Source: Tepidicaulis sp002389665
GTDB taxonomy: Bacteria > Pseudomonadota > Alphaproteobacteria > Parvibaculales > Parvibaculaceae
Assembly: GCF_965222285.1 (NCBI RefSeq)
Contig: NZ_OZ244942.1
Span: 2,728,001-2,792,000 of the forward strand
DNA length: 64,000 bases
Reading direction: 5' to 3'
A program made the position numbers and the translations under genes. Positions 9,025 through 17,045 of the stretch are shown here, in pieces. The notes below the pieces were generated by a model, which saw nothing but the letters and a program-made list of their open reading frames with translations, searched no databases and was not told the origin of the DNA. The number at the start of each line of letters is the position of its first letter. Position 1 is the stretch's first letter.

Positions 9025-10038
9025 TCACTCCATTTCAAGATGCGGGGAATAGGTCATGAAGATGATGTCCTCTTCCGGCGTGAAATTTTTGGCGGAAAAT
9101 TCGAGACGCTGAGGACCCGTCTGTTCAAGCGGATGCGGCCAGCAGCTAGCAAAAACGGCGCCGGGCGCACCCGTGTCGATGGTCAGATGAAAATGCCCGA
9201 TAGGGCCGTTCCAATTCGCCCCGCTCGTCAGCACATAGCCCACTTCGCGGGCAAAATAAGAATAACGCTCTTCTTCCGGCAAAGCGGCGAGCGCCGTAAA
9301 TTCTTCGTCGCCGAGGCAATAGCGCTCACGAAACCAGCTATCGAACGCATCGAGTTTTTCCGCTTCCTGCCAGTTGCGCATGAAGGAGAGCATGAAAGCC
9401 CCGGCAACGGGCTTGTAGCTGTGCCGCACTTCCACCTTCTCACCGGCGGGAAACACCGCCTCCCAGAGATAGGTGATACGCGTTTTCCATTTGCGGCTTT
9501 CGAAATTACCGAGAAGACCAAGCTCGGCCATGCGCTCTTTTATGGGCGCCGTGCGCGCCTCATCCCCGTACCAGGTCGAGGGCTGCCAAAGCTCGTCATA
9601 AGGCGCGAGCGGCCAGCCTTCTTCGCGGAAAAGCTCCGTAATATTCTCTCCCTCAAGGGAAATGATCTCCACGACTTCCCGCGCTTCGGCAGGCTTGCCG
9701 TCAAAGGTGGTGGTAAAATCGATAAACCGTACTTTTTCCGGTGCCGGCGGCCATTGCTCGCCAATGTCATCGGCAAATGTGTCGGGAAACGGAAAGGCGA
9801 TAGTGAGCGCCGCATCCTCTTCCGTCACGTTTTCAAATTCATAGGCAACCTCGATACGCGAGGGGGAAAGAAACAGATCCTCGCGCAAAAGCCGTACGGC
9901 TTCGTTCTCTTCCAGCACGATACCGCCCGCCACGATGCTAGCCGCGCTGTCATTGGCCCGCGCTGGGAAAGCCGCCGCGCCGGTAAAGAGAACGGCAGCC
10001 ACGAGAGAAAGCGGCAGAAAGGCCGAACCTTTTTTCAT
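9025..10038 (-). CDS. DUF4424-family secreted protein
   Basis: Protein of 337 residues with signal peptide MKKGSAFLPLSLVAAVLFTGAAAFPARA followed by the DUF4424 signature: NDSAASIVAGGIVLEENEAV, the beta motif YEFENVTEEDA and the AFPFPD box. Members are periplasmic beta-rich proteins of unknown function. I chose the ATG at 10038, preceded by GGAAGGGG; an upstream start at 10083 would place a non-signal segment in front. It is probably co-transcribed with the small secreted protein at 8413-9015. Confidence 0.82.
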   Translation of the reverse strand: MKKGSAFLPLSLVAAVLFTGAAAFPARANDSAASIVAGGIVLEENEAVRLLREDLFLSPSRIEVAYEFENVTEEDAALTIAFPFPDTFADDIGEQWPPAPEKVRFIDFTTTFDGKPAEAREVVEIISLEGENITELFREEGWPLAPYDELWQPSTWYGDEARTAPIKERMAELGLLGNFESRKWKTRITYLWEAVFPAGEKVEVRHSYKPVAGAFMLSFMRNWQEAEKLDAFDSWFRERYCLGDEEFTALAALPEEERYSYFAREVGYVLTSGANWNGPIGHFHLTIDTGAPGAVFASCWPHPLEQTGPQRLEFSAKNFTPEEDIIFMTYSPHLEME

Positions 10039-10215
10039 GGATAGAACCCCTTCCGGCAAAGCTTCAATGGCGCCTGCCCGCATAACGGCCTTTTATCCAT
10101 CAGCCTGGCCGAGGCAGCGGCAGGGAACAATTAGTACAGATGCCGTAACGGGGTGGAAGGACTTTCATAAGAAACACTGCCTTTCGCTCAGCCCAGTGCT
10201 TAAACTCCCGCCAAG

Positions 10216-11580
10216 ATGAGCAGGGCACCGGTATTCCGGAAAGAGCGGCGGCGGATAATCGCCCAAATGAGCGCGGCCGGCCTTTTGGCGGCTGCCGGCA
10301 GCGGAGCGCGGGCAGCTTCCCGCCCTGCCGCGCCCATCCTCATCATAGGCGCAGGCCTCGCCGGCCTTGCCGCCGCAAGAACGCTGAAGGACGCAGGACA
10401 CGAAATTCTTATCCTCGAGGCACGCGGCAGAATCGGAGGCCGTCTTCATACCTCCCGCCTCTGGCCGGACATGCCCATGGATCTCGGCGCAAGCTGGATC
10501 CACGGGATACGCGGCAACCCGCTCAGCGCCCTTGCACGCGCAGCAGGCACAGCGCTGGCCGAAACGAGCTATAGCTCTTCTCTGCTGCTTGGACCGGACG
10601 GCGCCCCCTTCCGCGGCGACACCGGCAAAGCCGAAAAGATTCTGCACCGCGCCCTCAAGGCGGCAGGCACGCGCAAGAGCGACATCTCCATCGCACAGGC
10701 GCTCGAGGCCTCGCCCGGCTGGCGCGGCGCCTCGGCTGACGAGCGGCGCCTGTTGGATTACCTCGTCAACAGCACGCTCGAACATGAATATGGCGCGCCC
10801 GCGCGGCAGCTTTCAGCCTGGTACGGCGATGAAGATGAAACATTCCCCGGGCCGGACGCGCTCCTGCCCGGCGGCTTTGACCGACTTGCCGCATACCTCG
10901 CGCAAGGTCTCGACATCCGCTTTCATAGCGAGGTGAGCGGCATCGCCCCCGGCCTTGTAACGCTTGCCGATGGCAGCAGGTTCAAGGCGAGCCGCATCAT
11001 CTGCACCCTGCCGCTCGGCGTGCTTGCCGGCGGCAATGTCCGGTTCGCCGAGCCGCTTGCGCCCGCGCGCCTGAAAGCGATAGAGACGCTCGGCATGGGG
11101 CTCCTCAACAAATGCATTCTCAGGTTCGAGAAGCCTCACTGGCCGGAGGGTCCCGACTGGATCGGCTGGCTGAGCGAGCCGCCAGGTCTTTGGGCGGAAT
11201 GGGTCTCGCTTACACCAAGCCTCGGCATGCCGGTTCTCGTGGGCTTTAACGCAGGGGATGAGGCTGCGGCTATCGAAAACCTGAGCGACCGCGACACGGT
11301 AGCCTCCGCCCATGCGGCTTTGAAGGCCATGTTCGGCACGCGTTTTCCCGCGCCAAGCAGCGCGCAAATAACCCGCTGGGGAAAAGACCCGTTCAGCCTC
11401 AGCAGCTACAGCTTCAATGCGGTCGGCACAAACGGCCAAACCCGCCGCGCCCTTTCCGGTGCGGACTGGGGCGGCAGGCTCTGGTTCGCCGGGGAAGCGG
11501 CAATGGCGGATTATTTCGGCACCGCCCACGGCGCTTTTCTCTCAGGCAAGCAGGTGGCCGAAGCCATTCTTTCCGGTTGA
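10216..11580 (+). CDS. Flavin monoamine oxidase family protein
   Basis: FAD-dependent amine oxidase of 454 residues. The N-terminus RKERRRIIAQMSAAGLLAAAG looks like a twin-arginine-type signal, so a folded periplasmic flavoenzyme is likely. The dinucleotide-binding motif ILIIGAGLAGLAAARTLKD is followed by LEARGRIGGRLHT and DLGASWIHG, all typical of monoamine/polyamine oxidases. The C-terminal FAD motif is in RLWFAGEAAMADYFGTAHGA. It oxidises amines to aldehydes with release of peroxide and ammonia; the substrate cannot be told. It converges with the PAP2 gene, 24 bp apart. Confidence 0.88.
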   Translation: MSRAPVFRKERRRIIAQMSAAGLLAAAGSGARAASRPAAPILIIGAGLAGLAAARTLKDAGHEILILEARGRIGGRLHTSRLWPDMPMDLGASWIHGIRGNPLSALARAAGTALAETSYSSSLLLGPDGAPFRGDTGKAEKILHRALKAAGTRKSDISIAQALEASPGWRGASADERRLLDYLVNSTLEHEYGAPARQLSAWYGDEDETFPGPDALLPGGFDRLAAYLAQGLDIRFHSEVSGIAPGLVTLADGSRFKASRIICTLPLGVLAGGNVRFAEPLAPARLKAIETLGMGLLNKCILRFEKPHWPEGPDWIGWLSEPPGLWAEWVSLTPSLGMPVLVGFNAGDEAAAIENLSDRDTVASAHAALKAMFGTRFPAPSSAQITRWGKDPFSLSSYSFNAVGTNGQTRRALSGADWGGRLWFAGEAAMADYFGTAHGAFLSGKQVAEAILSG

Positions 11581-11604
11581 GGGGCGCCATGGGGCATGGC
11601 CGCG

Positions 11605-12315
11605 CTAGGCACCGCTGACGCACCGCGCCTCTTTCATAAAAAGCGCCATGATGAGGCTCGATATGCCCCAGGCAAGCAGCATGCTGACAAGCGTGTGTGA
11701 AAAATAGTGCTGGCCGCGCGCCATCTGGAAGAGCCCCATCAGCCAGCCCATGGCAATGCCCGGCAACCAGTAAATAGCGGCTGGCAAGGATGGCATCCGC
11801 AAAGGCTGCAGGAACCTCACCCCGAGCAGGGCAAACCCGCCTGCGGCATGCCCCGCCGGCCAGCACTGAAAATGCGCCGAAGAAGAAAACGGCGCCGCCA
11901 GCCGGTCCCAGATACTGAAAGCTCCATAAGGCCCGCCGAAGGAGAGCTCCTGCACCGGACAGGAAACGCCCGTCACCCCCTTCAATAGCCCCGCCGCAAG
12001 CGGCACCAAAGCCAGAACGAGCAAGGCAGCCCAAAGCGCGCGGGCATGGGAGCAGGGACGGCCGGAAAGGCGCCTTGCGCAAAGATAGAGAACAAGTAGC
12101 GAAGCCGAGGCGACAAGCAGGATTTTCGGCAACTTATAAAACGCCCAGAATAAGAGCCCGCGCTCTTCAGGTTGGACGAGCCATCCGCCTGCCGCCGGGT
12201 CGAAGAAAAAGCTTTGCAGCCATCCGTCGAGGAACTGAAGCTCAGGCAGCATAAGAACGAGCACGATAAGTGCCAGACAAATGGCGCTTTCCAGAAAAAG
12301 CCCGCTCTTCCGCAC
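11605..12315 (-). CDS. PAP2-family membrane phosphatase (lipid A type)
   Basis: Integral membrane acid phosphatase of 236 residues with about six hydrophobic helices. The three PAP2 signature parts are present: KGVTGVSCP, the central WPAGHAAGG (PSGH in the family) and RGQHYFSHT. The Cys-Pro after the first motif and the neighbouring EptA-like gene are typical of phosphatases acting on lipid A or undecaprenyl phosphates at the periplasmic face. It starts 2 bp after the phosphoethanolamine transferase gene, as the last of the eight-gene operon. I infer dephosphorylation of lipid A paired with phosphoethanolamine addition; the exact position is unknown. Confidence 0.85.
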   Translation of the reverse strand: MRKSGLFLESAICLALIVLVLMLPELQFLDGWLQSFFFDPAAGGWLVQPEERGLLFWAFYKLPKILLVASASLLVLYLCARRLSGRPCSHARALWAALLVLALVPLAAGLLKGVTGVSCPVQELSFGGPYGAFSIWDRLAAPFSSSAHFQCWPAGHAAGGFALLGVRFLQPLRMPSLPAAIYWLPGIAMGWLMGLFQMARGQHYFSHTLVSMLLAWGISSLIMALFMKEARCVSGA

Positions 12316-12317
12316 GC

Positions 12318-14039
12318 TTAGGCCCCGTGACCGCCGGGTTGCGGCGCAGCTTTTTCTTCCGCCGCGCCTGCCGAAAAAAGATCGAGCGCGCGGTCGTAAA
12401 GCTCGGTCTCCACGTTAAGAGCGCCCAATATCGTATGGAAGATCGCATCATGGGTTGCCGGCAGCCGGGCCCGGCGGGAAAGCGCTGCCCGCTCGATCCC
12501 GAACCGTGCCGCATAGCCATCCGATATCCAAAGCAGGAAAGGGATGTGCCGCTGCACATCCGGCGAAAACGCATATGGCAGGCCGTGCAGGTAAAGCCCC
12601 ATCTCGCCAAGCGACTCGCCATGATCGGAAGCATAGAGAAGGGCTGTGTCGGCATCGGCCCGGTGCTGCTGAAGTACACCGATCACACCGGCCAGCACAT
12701 GGTCCGTATACCGTATGGAATTGTCATAAGTATTGCGTATCTCGTCCGAAGAGCAGGATTGCAAATTCACCGTGCCGCAGACCGGCGCAAAGATACCGAA
12801 CCGGGCAGGATAGCGTTTGTAATAGGCCGGCCCGTGCGAACCCATCTGATGCAGCACGATAACCATATCCCGCTTCAACGTGCGCACCCGCCGTTTTAGC
12901 GCCTCCACCAGCACTTCATCCGGGCAGCCGGCCTGCGTGCAAAGATCCGGATAGGTTTTTGTGTCCGGCTGTTCCGTCTCGATGCGTGCACAGACGCCTT
13001 TGCAGCCGGAATTGTTCTCCACCCACAGGACATCGACGTCCGCGCGCTTGAGAATGTCGAGCGCGTTTTCCGAGCGCATGGCATCGGCTCGGTCATAAAC
13101 CTCCCGCCCGGCGGCGGAAAACATGCAAGGCAGGGACTCGGCCGTAGAAGTGCCGCATGAATAAGCGTTTTTGAAACTGACAACGCCGAGCGCCGCCAGT
13201 TCAGGGTTTGTTTCACGTTCATAGCCGTTAAGGGAAAAGTCGGCGGCCCGCGCCGTCTCGCCCACCACCACGACAAAGAGAAGCGGCTTGCCGGGCCCGC
13301 CCATTTCTTTCCCGCGACGCACAGTTTTTGCCAGACGGCGTATCTCCCCGCCGCCCGCACCGCCCCGCTCACCTTCCGTGAGATATTTCGCCGAATAATA
13401 GATCGGTGAGGTCGGGTTGATCATATGCCGGAGATACCGGTTGTTCCGGATGAGCGAAGCATAATCCTGAAAGAAGAATGCGCCGCTCAGCCCGATAATG
13501 ACAAGGCAGGTAACGAGGCTGCCCGCGCGCAGGAAAAGCTCGCGCCGCCAACCCGGCCAGCGCAGCGGCACCCGAAAAATCAGCGCCGCCGGAAGAACGC
13601 CCAATAAGAGCATATGAAGAAGAAAGGGGACTGAGAGAAGATCGCCCGCCTCGCCCGTATCGGTTTCAACGATATTGGCAATCATGGTCTGGTCGAACAT
13701 CACCCCGTAAGAGGAGGTAAACCAGGAGGTAGCTGCCGCCAGAAGAAAAAGCACGGCCAAGACAGGCTTCATAATGCGCGGCAACGCGGCGAGCTGCAGC
13801 AGAAGAAAAAACAAAGCGCACAGAACAAGACCGAGAGAGCCGAGAAAGGCATAGTCTTCCAGAGAGCGTCCCGGCCAGGCCTGCCAAATGGTCTGCCATA
13901 GCCGGACATTATAAAAAAGCAGCAGCGCCGCGCTTGCGCCAAACGCGAGAAGCAGCGGATGCACTCCCTGCTCCTGCCCGCCTGCGCCGCCTGCCGAACG
14001 CCGGCGCAGCGCACTTGATATGGTGGTTTTATAGGTCAT
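12318..14039 (-). CDS. eptA: EptA-like lipid A phosphoethanolamine transferase
   Basis: Protein of 573 residues with five N-terminal transmembrane helices and a periplasmic sulfatase-fold domain. The nucleophile Thr lies in VVGETARAADFSLNGY, and NAYSCGTSTAESLPCMFS, HQMGSHGPAYYKRYP and YASDHGESLGE supply metal-binding and structural residues of the EptA/MCR family. It moves phosphoethanolamine from phosphatidylethanolamine to lipid A, lowering surface charge and often giving polymyxin tolerance. Start ATG 14039 is preceded by AAGG; a TTG at 14051 is less likely. It sits between cytochrome b561 and PAP2 genes with spacings of 17 and 2 bp. Confidence 0.9.
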   Translation of the reverse strand: MTYKTTISSALRRRSAGGAGGQEQGVHPLLLAFGASAALLLFYNVRLWQTIWQAWPGRSLEDYAFLGSLGLVLCALFFLLLQLAALPRIMKPVLAVLFLLAAATSWFTSSYGVMFDQTMIANIVETDTGEAGDLLSVPFLLHMLLLGVLPAALIFRVPLRWPGWRRELFLRAGSLVTCLVIIGLSGAFFFQDYASLIRNNRYLRHMINPTSPIYYSAKYLTEGERGGAGGGEIRRLAKTVRRGKEMGGPGKPLLFVVVVGETARAADFSLNGYERETNPELAALGVVSFKNAYSCGTSTAESLPCMFSAAGREVYDRADAMRSENALDILKRADVDVLWVENNSGCKGVCARIETEQPDTKTYPDLCTQAGCPDEVLVEALKRRVRTLKRDMVIVLHQMGSHGPAYYKRYPARFGIFAPVCGTVNLQSCSSDEIRNTYDNSIRYTDHVLAGVIGVLQQHRADADTALLYASDHGESLGEMGLYLHGLPYAFSPDVQRHIPFLLWISDGYAARFGIERAALSRRARLPATHDAIFHTILGALNVETELYDRALDLFSAGAAEEKAAPQPGGHGA

Positions 14040-14056
14040 GAGGCCTTGCAAGAAAC

Positions 14057-14761
14057 TCAGGAGCGCCGTTTAAAACCGGTCACCATGGCGCGCGGCAAAT
14101 TCTCCCGATGCGCGATGCTGGAGGCGGCCACCCCCGCCAGATGCAGGAAAACCAGAACGAGTGTCAGATTGGCGGCAAGCTCATGGATTTCTTCCAAGAG
14201 CTCCGCACCTTCATGGCCTTCATGGCTACCATCCGTTTCATAGTCATCATCGGCACGGGCCGGCGTGATGAAGGAAATCTCCCGCATCTGGCCGTTGGCA
14301 AAAAGCGGGGCAAGCGGCCCCTCGCCTTCTTCGGCGGCAAGCAATGCCATGCCGCTCAGGGCTGTCACGGCAAGCATGAAAAGAAGGGCGATTACCATTG
14401 CACCGCCCGCCGGGCTGTGCCCGAGATGGCGCGGAGCACTGCCTGTCAAAAGGCCGCGCAAATAGCCCAGCACCGCGCGCGGCGGCGCGATGAAATTCGC
14501 AAAGCGGGCGGGGGCCGGCCCGGCAAATCCCCAAAGAACCCGCAGCATGACATAAGCGCCGATCCCGTACCCCGCCCAGCTATGCAGCCACAAAGGCTCG
14601 CCTTCGCTCAGATAAGCCACGGCAAAGCAAAGCGCCAGAAACCAGTGCCCATAACGCACGAGCGGGTCCCACACACGGACCTGATCCTCATCCTTTGCGT
14701 TCACGCCCGATCCCGCCTCAAACGGGCGCGGGCCGCTTCCTGTCTCTGATTTTACGGACAC
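14057..14761 (-). CDS. Cytochrome b561-family membrane protein
   Basis: Protein of 234 residues with four transmembrane helices and His in helix positions used for b-type haem (RVWDPLVRYGHW, LHSWAGYG, VLVFLHLAG). Such proteins pass electrons across the inner membrane. An acidic His-rich loop (DDDYETDGSHEGHEG, near residue 170) lies before the last helix. Start is GTG, one base after the stop of the outer-membrane protein gene. In EptA-containing operons b561 proteins often sit next to eptA, but their job there is not established. Confidence 0.85.
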   Translation of the reverse strand: MSVKSETGSGPRPFEAGSGVNAKDEDQVRVWDPLVRYGHWFLALCFAVAYLSEGEPLWLHSWAGYGIGAYVMLRVLWGFAGPAPARFANFIAPPRAVLGYLRGLLTGSAPRHLGHSPAGGAMVIALLFMLAVTALSGMALLAAEEGEGPLAPLFANGQMREISFITPARADDDYETDGSHEGHEGAELLEEIHELAANLTLVLVFLHLAGVAASSIAHRENLPRAMVTGFKRRS

Positions 14762-14762
14762 C

Positions 14763-15548
14763 TTAAAACTCCAGCTCGTATTCCAACATCCATTTGACGG
14801 TGTCGTCCGCCGTTGCCCCGGTCAGACCGCGCAGGTAGCCGACCTCGGCCTTGATCTCGCCGGGCACACCGTCAAGCTCGAACGCGCCGCCCAGAACGGG
14901 GCCGGCCCGGTGTTCCTGATCCTTGCTGCTTTTAAAATCGTGCACAGGCCCCAGCGAGCCGAAGGCCTCGATCCCGGCATAGAACTCATCGGAGAATTCA
15001 TAATGAATGCCCGCGCCATATTCGACGCCGAGCCCGCTATCGCGCCCTGCGCCTATTTCGCGCTCGAAAAGCAGGTTGGCCCGGGTCACGGTATTACCGA
15101 TACGCTTTTCGATGAGCGGGCCGAATTCGAATTTATCGGGCTGCCCGCCATCGCCTTTGAGATATTCGACCAGCAAACCGAAATCGACGAAATGCGAACC
15201 GTCGCCAATGATTTCCAGACGGTTCTCCCATTTCGTGGCATCGAACCGGGTGTTACCCGTTCCCGGATCGCGCACCCATTCCCCGCCGATCTCGGCAAAC
15301 CAATAATCTGTCAGCCCGTAGCCGATGCTTGCCGAATAGAACTGCTCGTTATCGAGACTGCTCTTGCTGTCGCTGGTCACGAAGCCGCGCTGCTCAATCT
15401 CCAGCGCGCCTTCTTCGACGAGCGGTGAATAAAGCTTCGTGCCCGCCAAAGCCGGGGAAGAAACACAGGTGCAAACCGCTGCAACAGAGGCGGCCAAAGC
15501 CAGCGCGCGGGATCCTGCGATATATGTCATCATCTGCCCCCGATACAT
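14763..15548 (-). CDS. Outer-membrane beta-barrel-like protein
   Basis: Protein of about 261 residues with a signal peptide (SRALALAASVAAVCTCVSSPALAG). The mature part is rich in alternating beta strands (YSASIGYGLTDYWFAEIGGE, FEFGPLIEKRIG, LGVEYGAGIHYEF) and ends in Phe (LEYELEF), as outer-membrane barrels do. It could be a small porin or a copper-export-type barrel; no specific family is recognised. The ATG at 15548 overlaps the SDR stop by one base (TGATG); internal ATGs at 15533/15530 give a more standard signal. Confidence 0.72.
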   Translation of the reverse strand: MYRGQMMTYIAGSRALALAASVAAVCTCVSSPALAGTKLYSPLVEEGALEIEQRGFVTSDSKSSLDNEQFYSASIGYGLTDYWFAEIGGEWVRDPGTGNTRFDATKWENRLEIIGDGSHFVDFGLLVEYLKGDGGQPDKFEFGPLIEKRIGNTVTRANLLFEREIGAGRDSGLGVEYGAGIHYEFSDEFYAGIEAFGSLGPVHDFKSSKDQEHRAGPVLGGAFELDGVPGEIKAEVGYLRGLTGATADDTVKWMLEYELEF

Positions 15549-16369
15549 CACGATACGCGTGCCTCCCTTTCATCGCCTCCAGCCGCAGCGCCGCGATAGG
15601 CGGTAAATTGTTTGATGAGCCCCCCATCCACGGCGCCCGGCAGAAGGCGCTGAAGCAGCACGAAGAAGCGCTCGGGACCCGCCGGATAGACACTGCGTTT
15701 TTGCTTTTCCGCCGCCCGCCAGATGCGCCGCGCCACTTTGGCCGGATCATCGAGTTTCATCCCGAACGGCTCGACCAATTCCTCGAAAGACTGTGCCGCC
15801 GGCGTGCGCACCGCGCGCGGGGCGGCGTATGTCACCCCCACACCGTCAGGCGCAAGCTCGCGGCGCAGCGCATCGGAAAGCCCGCGCAGGCCGAATTTCG
15901 TTGCCGAATAGGCGGCAAAAAGCGGAAAGGCGATATCGCCGAACATCGAGCCGACATTGACGATGCGCGGCGCGGCGGCGCGTTTGAGGAAAGGCAGCAG
16001 ATCCCGGCTGAGAAGCAGCGGCGCGGCAAGATTGGTCTGCAGCATTTCCATCACCGCAGCCTCCGTCATGCCCGCGATGGAGCCGGTGCGCACCGCGCCT
16101 GCATTGTTAATCAATATGTCGAGTTTGCCGCCAGCACCTGCAACCGCTTCGGCAATCGCCGTGCGCCCTTCCGCTCTCGTGATGTCCGCTTGAACCAGTA
16201 TGGGCTCAGAGCTGGCTGGAAGATGGGCAGCCGTTTCTTCAAGTGCCTCCTTGCGCCGCCCGGCGAGAATGAGCCGCGCGCCCGCGCGTGCCGCCTCTCC
16301 GGCAAGCGCCGCGCCGATGCCCGAACCTGCCCCGGTAATGACGACCAGCCGGTCTTTCTTACGCCGCAT
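15548..16369 (-). CDS. SDR-family NAD(P)-dependent oxidoreductase
   Basis: Classical short-chain dehydrogenase of 273 residues. The cofactor motif is TGAGSGIGAAL, the structural motif INNAG, and the catalytic group is Ser in NVGSMFG with Tyr/Lys in AAYSATKFG. An Arg/Lys pair after the second strand (LAGRRKEA) favours NADP(H). It would reduce or oxidise a carbonyl/alcohol pair. It starts 11 bp inside the end of the diiron-oxidase-like gene, so in this operon I infer that it acts on a product of the upstream ligase/oxidase. Confidence 0.85.
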   Translation of the reverse strand: MRRKKDRLVVITGAGSGIGAALAGEAARAGARLILAGRRKEALEETAAHLPASSEPILVQADITRAEGRTAIAEAVAGAGGKLDILINNAGAVRTGSIAGMTEAAVMEMLQTNLAAPLLLSRDLLPFLKRAAAPRIVNVGSMFGDIAFPLFAAYSATKFGLRGLSDALRRELAPDGVGVTYAAPRAVRTPAAQSFEELVEPFGMKLDDPAKVARRIWRAAEKQKRSVYPAGPERFFVLLQRLLPGAVDGGLIKQFTAYRGAAAGGDEREARVS

Positions 16370-17045
16370 GCTGCGCCTCCCCAAGCCCGGCATCGCGGGC
16401 AAGCTTGGCGAACATCTCTCCCCAAAGCCGGTACACCATGTTTGCCGTATCGATGACGGCGCGCCGGTTCTCCTCGCCTTCGACCTGATCGACGAGATTC
16501 TCAAAAAAGGCGATATGGTCCTGATCGAGCGCCCCATGCGAGGTGAGGTATGTGAAGCCCTTGGCCTGACCCTCCATCCCGAGGCGCTTGCGCACCGCAT
16601 CGGCTCCTGCCGACGCGATATCGACGGACGTGCCCTCCAGCACCAGCACCATGCCCAGCATGGAATAGGGATTGACGAACTGAACGGCGTAATAAACGAA
16701 TGCCACCATCGCGCGCACCGGCCAGTCGCCATCTCCGGCCCGCACCCGCTCCGCGTCTCCGCCGAGATGGGCAATATCGTTCAGGATCCATTCTTCGTGT
16801 CCCTGCTCTTCGGAAAGATATTCCAGAAGCGCACTGCGGTAGGTCCTGTCGCCTTTCGGGCAATGGGCGAGCGCATGCGCCAGAAGCGGGCATGTGTGTT
16901 TGACGTGATGATAGGCCTCGGTCAGATAGGCGATATAGAGATCGCGGCCGACACCGTTCTGCGCCGCCTCCAGCACGATGGGGATGGAAAAAAACGCGTC
17001 CCGCGCGGCCTGCGTCTCCTGAAGAAGTGTATCGTAAAAACTCAT
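16359..17045 (-). CDS. Heme-oxygenase-like diiron oxidase candidate (TenA-like fold)
   Basis: All-helical protein of 228 residues, of the type often labelled TenA-like or iron-containing redox enzyme. Possible metal ligands appear in order: helix with LTEAYHHVKHTCP (Glu43, His46, His50), EEQGHEE (Glu80-x2-His83), VLEGTS (Glu137) and SHGALDQDHIAF (His170-x3-Asp174-x2-His177). The last pattern is that of heme-oxygenase-like diiron oxidases such as UndA and SznF, which act on fatty acids or amino acids. Whether this one binds iron is inference. It overlaps the ligase gene by 4 bp and the SDR gene by 11 bp. Confidence 0.75.
   Translation of the reverse strand: MSFYDTLLQETQAARDAFFSIPIVLEAAQNGVGRDLYIAYLTEAYHHVKHTCPLLAHALAHCPKGDRTYRSALLEYLSEEQGHEEWILNDIAHLGGDAERVRAGDGDWPVRAMVAFVYYAVQFVNPYSMLGMVLVLEGTSVDIASAGADAVRKRLGMEGQAKGFTYLTSHGALDQDHIAFFENLVDQVEGEENRRAVIDTANMVYRLWGEMFAKLARDAGLGEAQHAA

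Noticed and set aside
15548..16774. Extended SDR reading frame starting at 16774
   Set aside because: The extra 135 codons overlap the diiron-oxidase-like gene in another frame; the SDR fold starts at the ATG at 16369.
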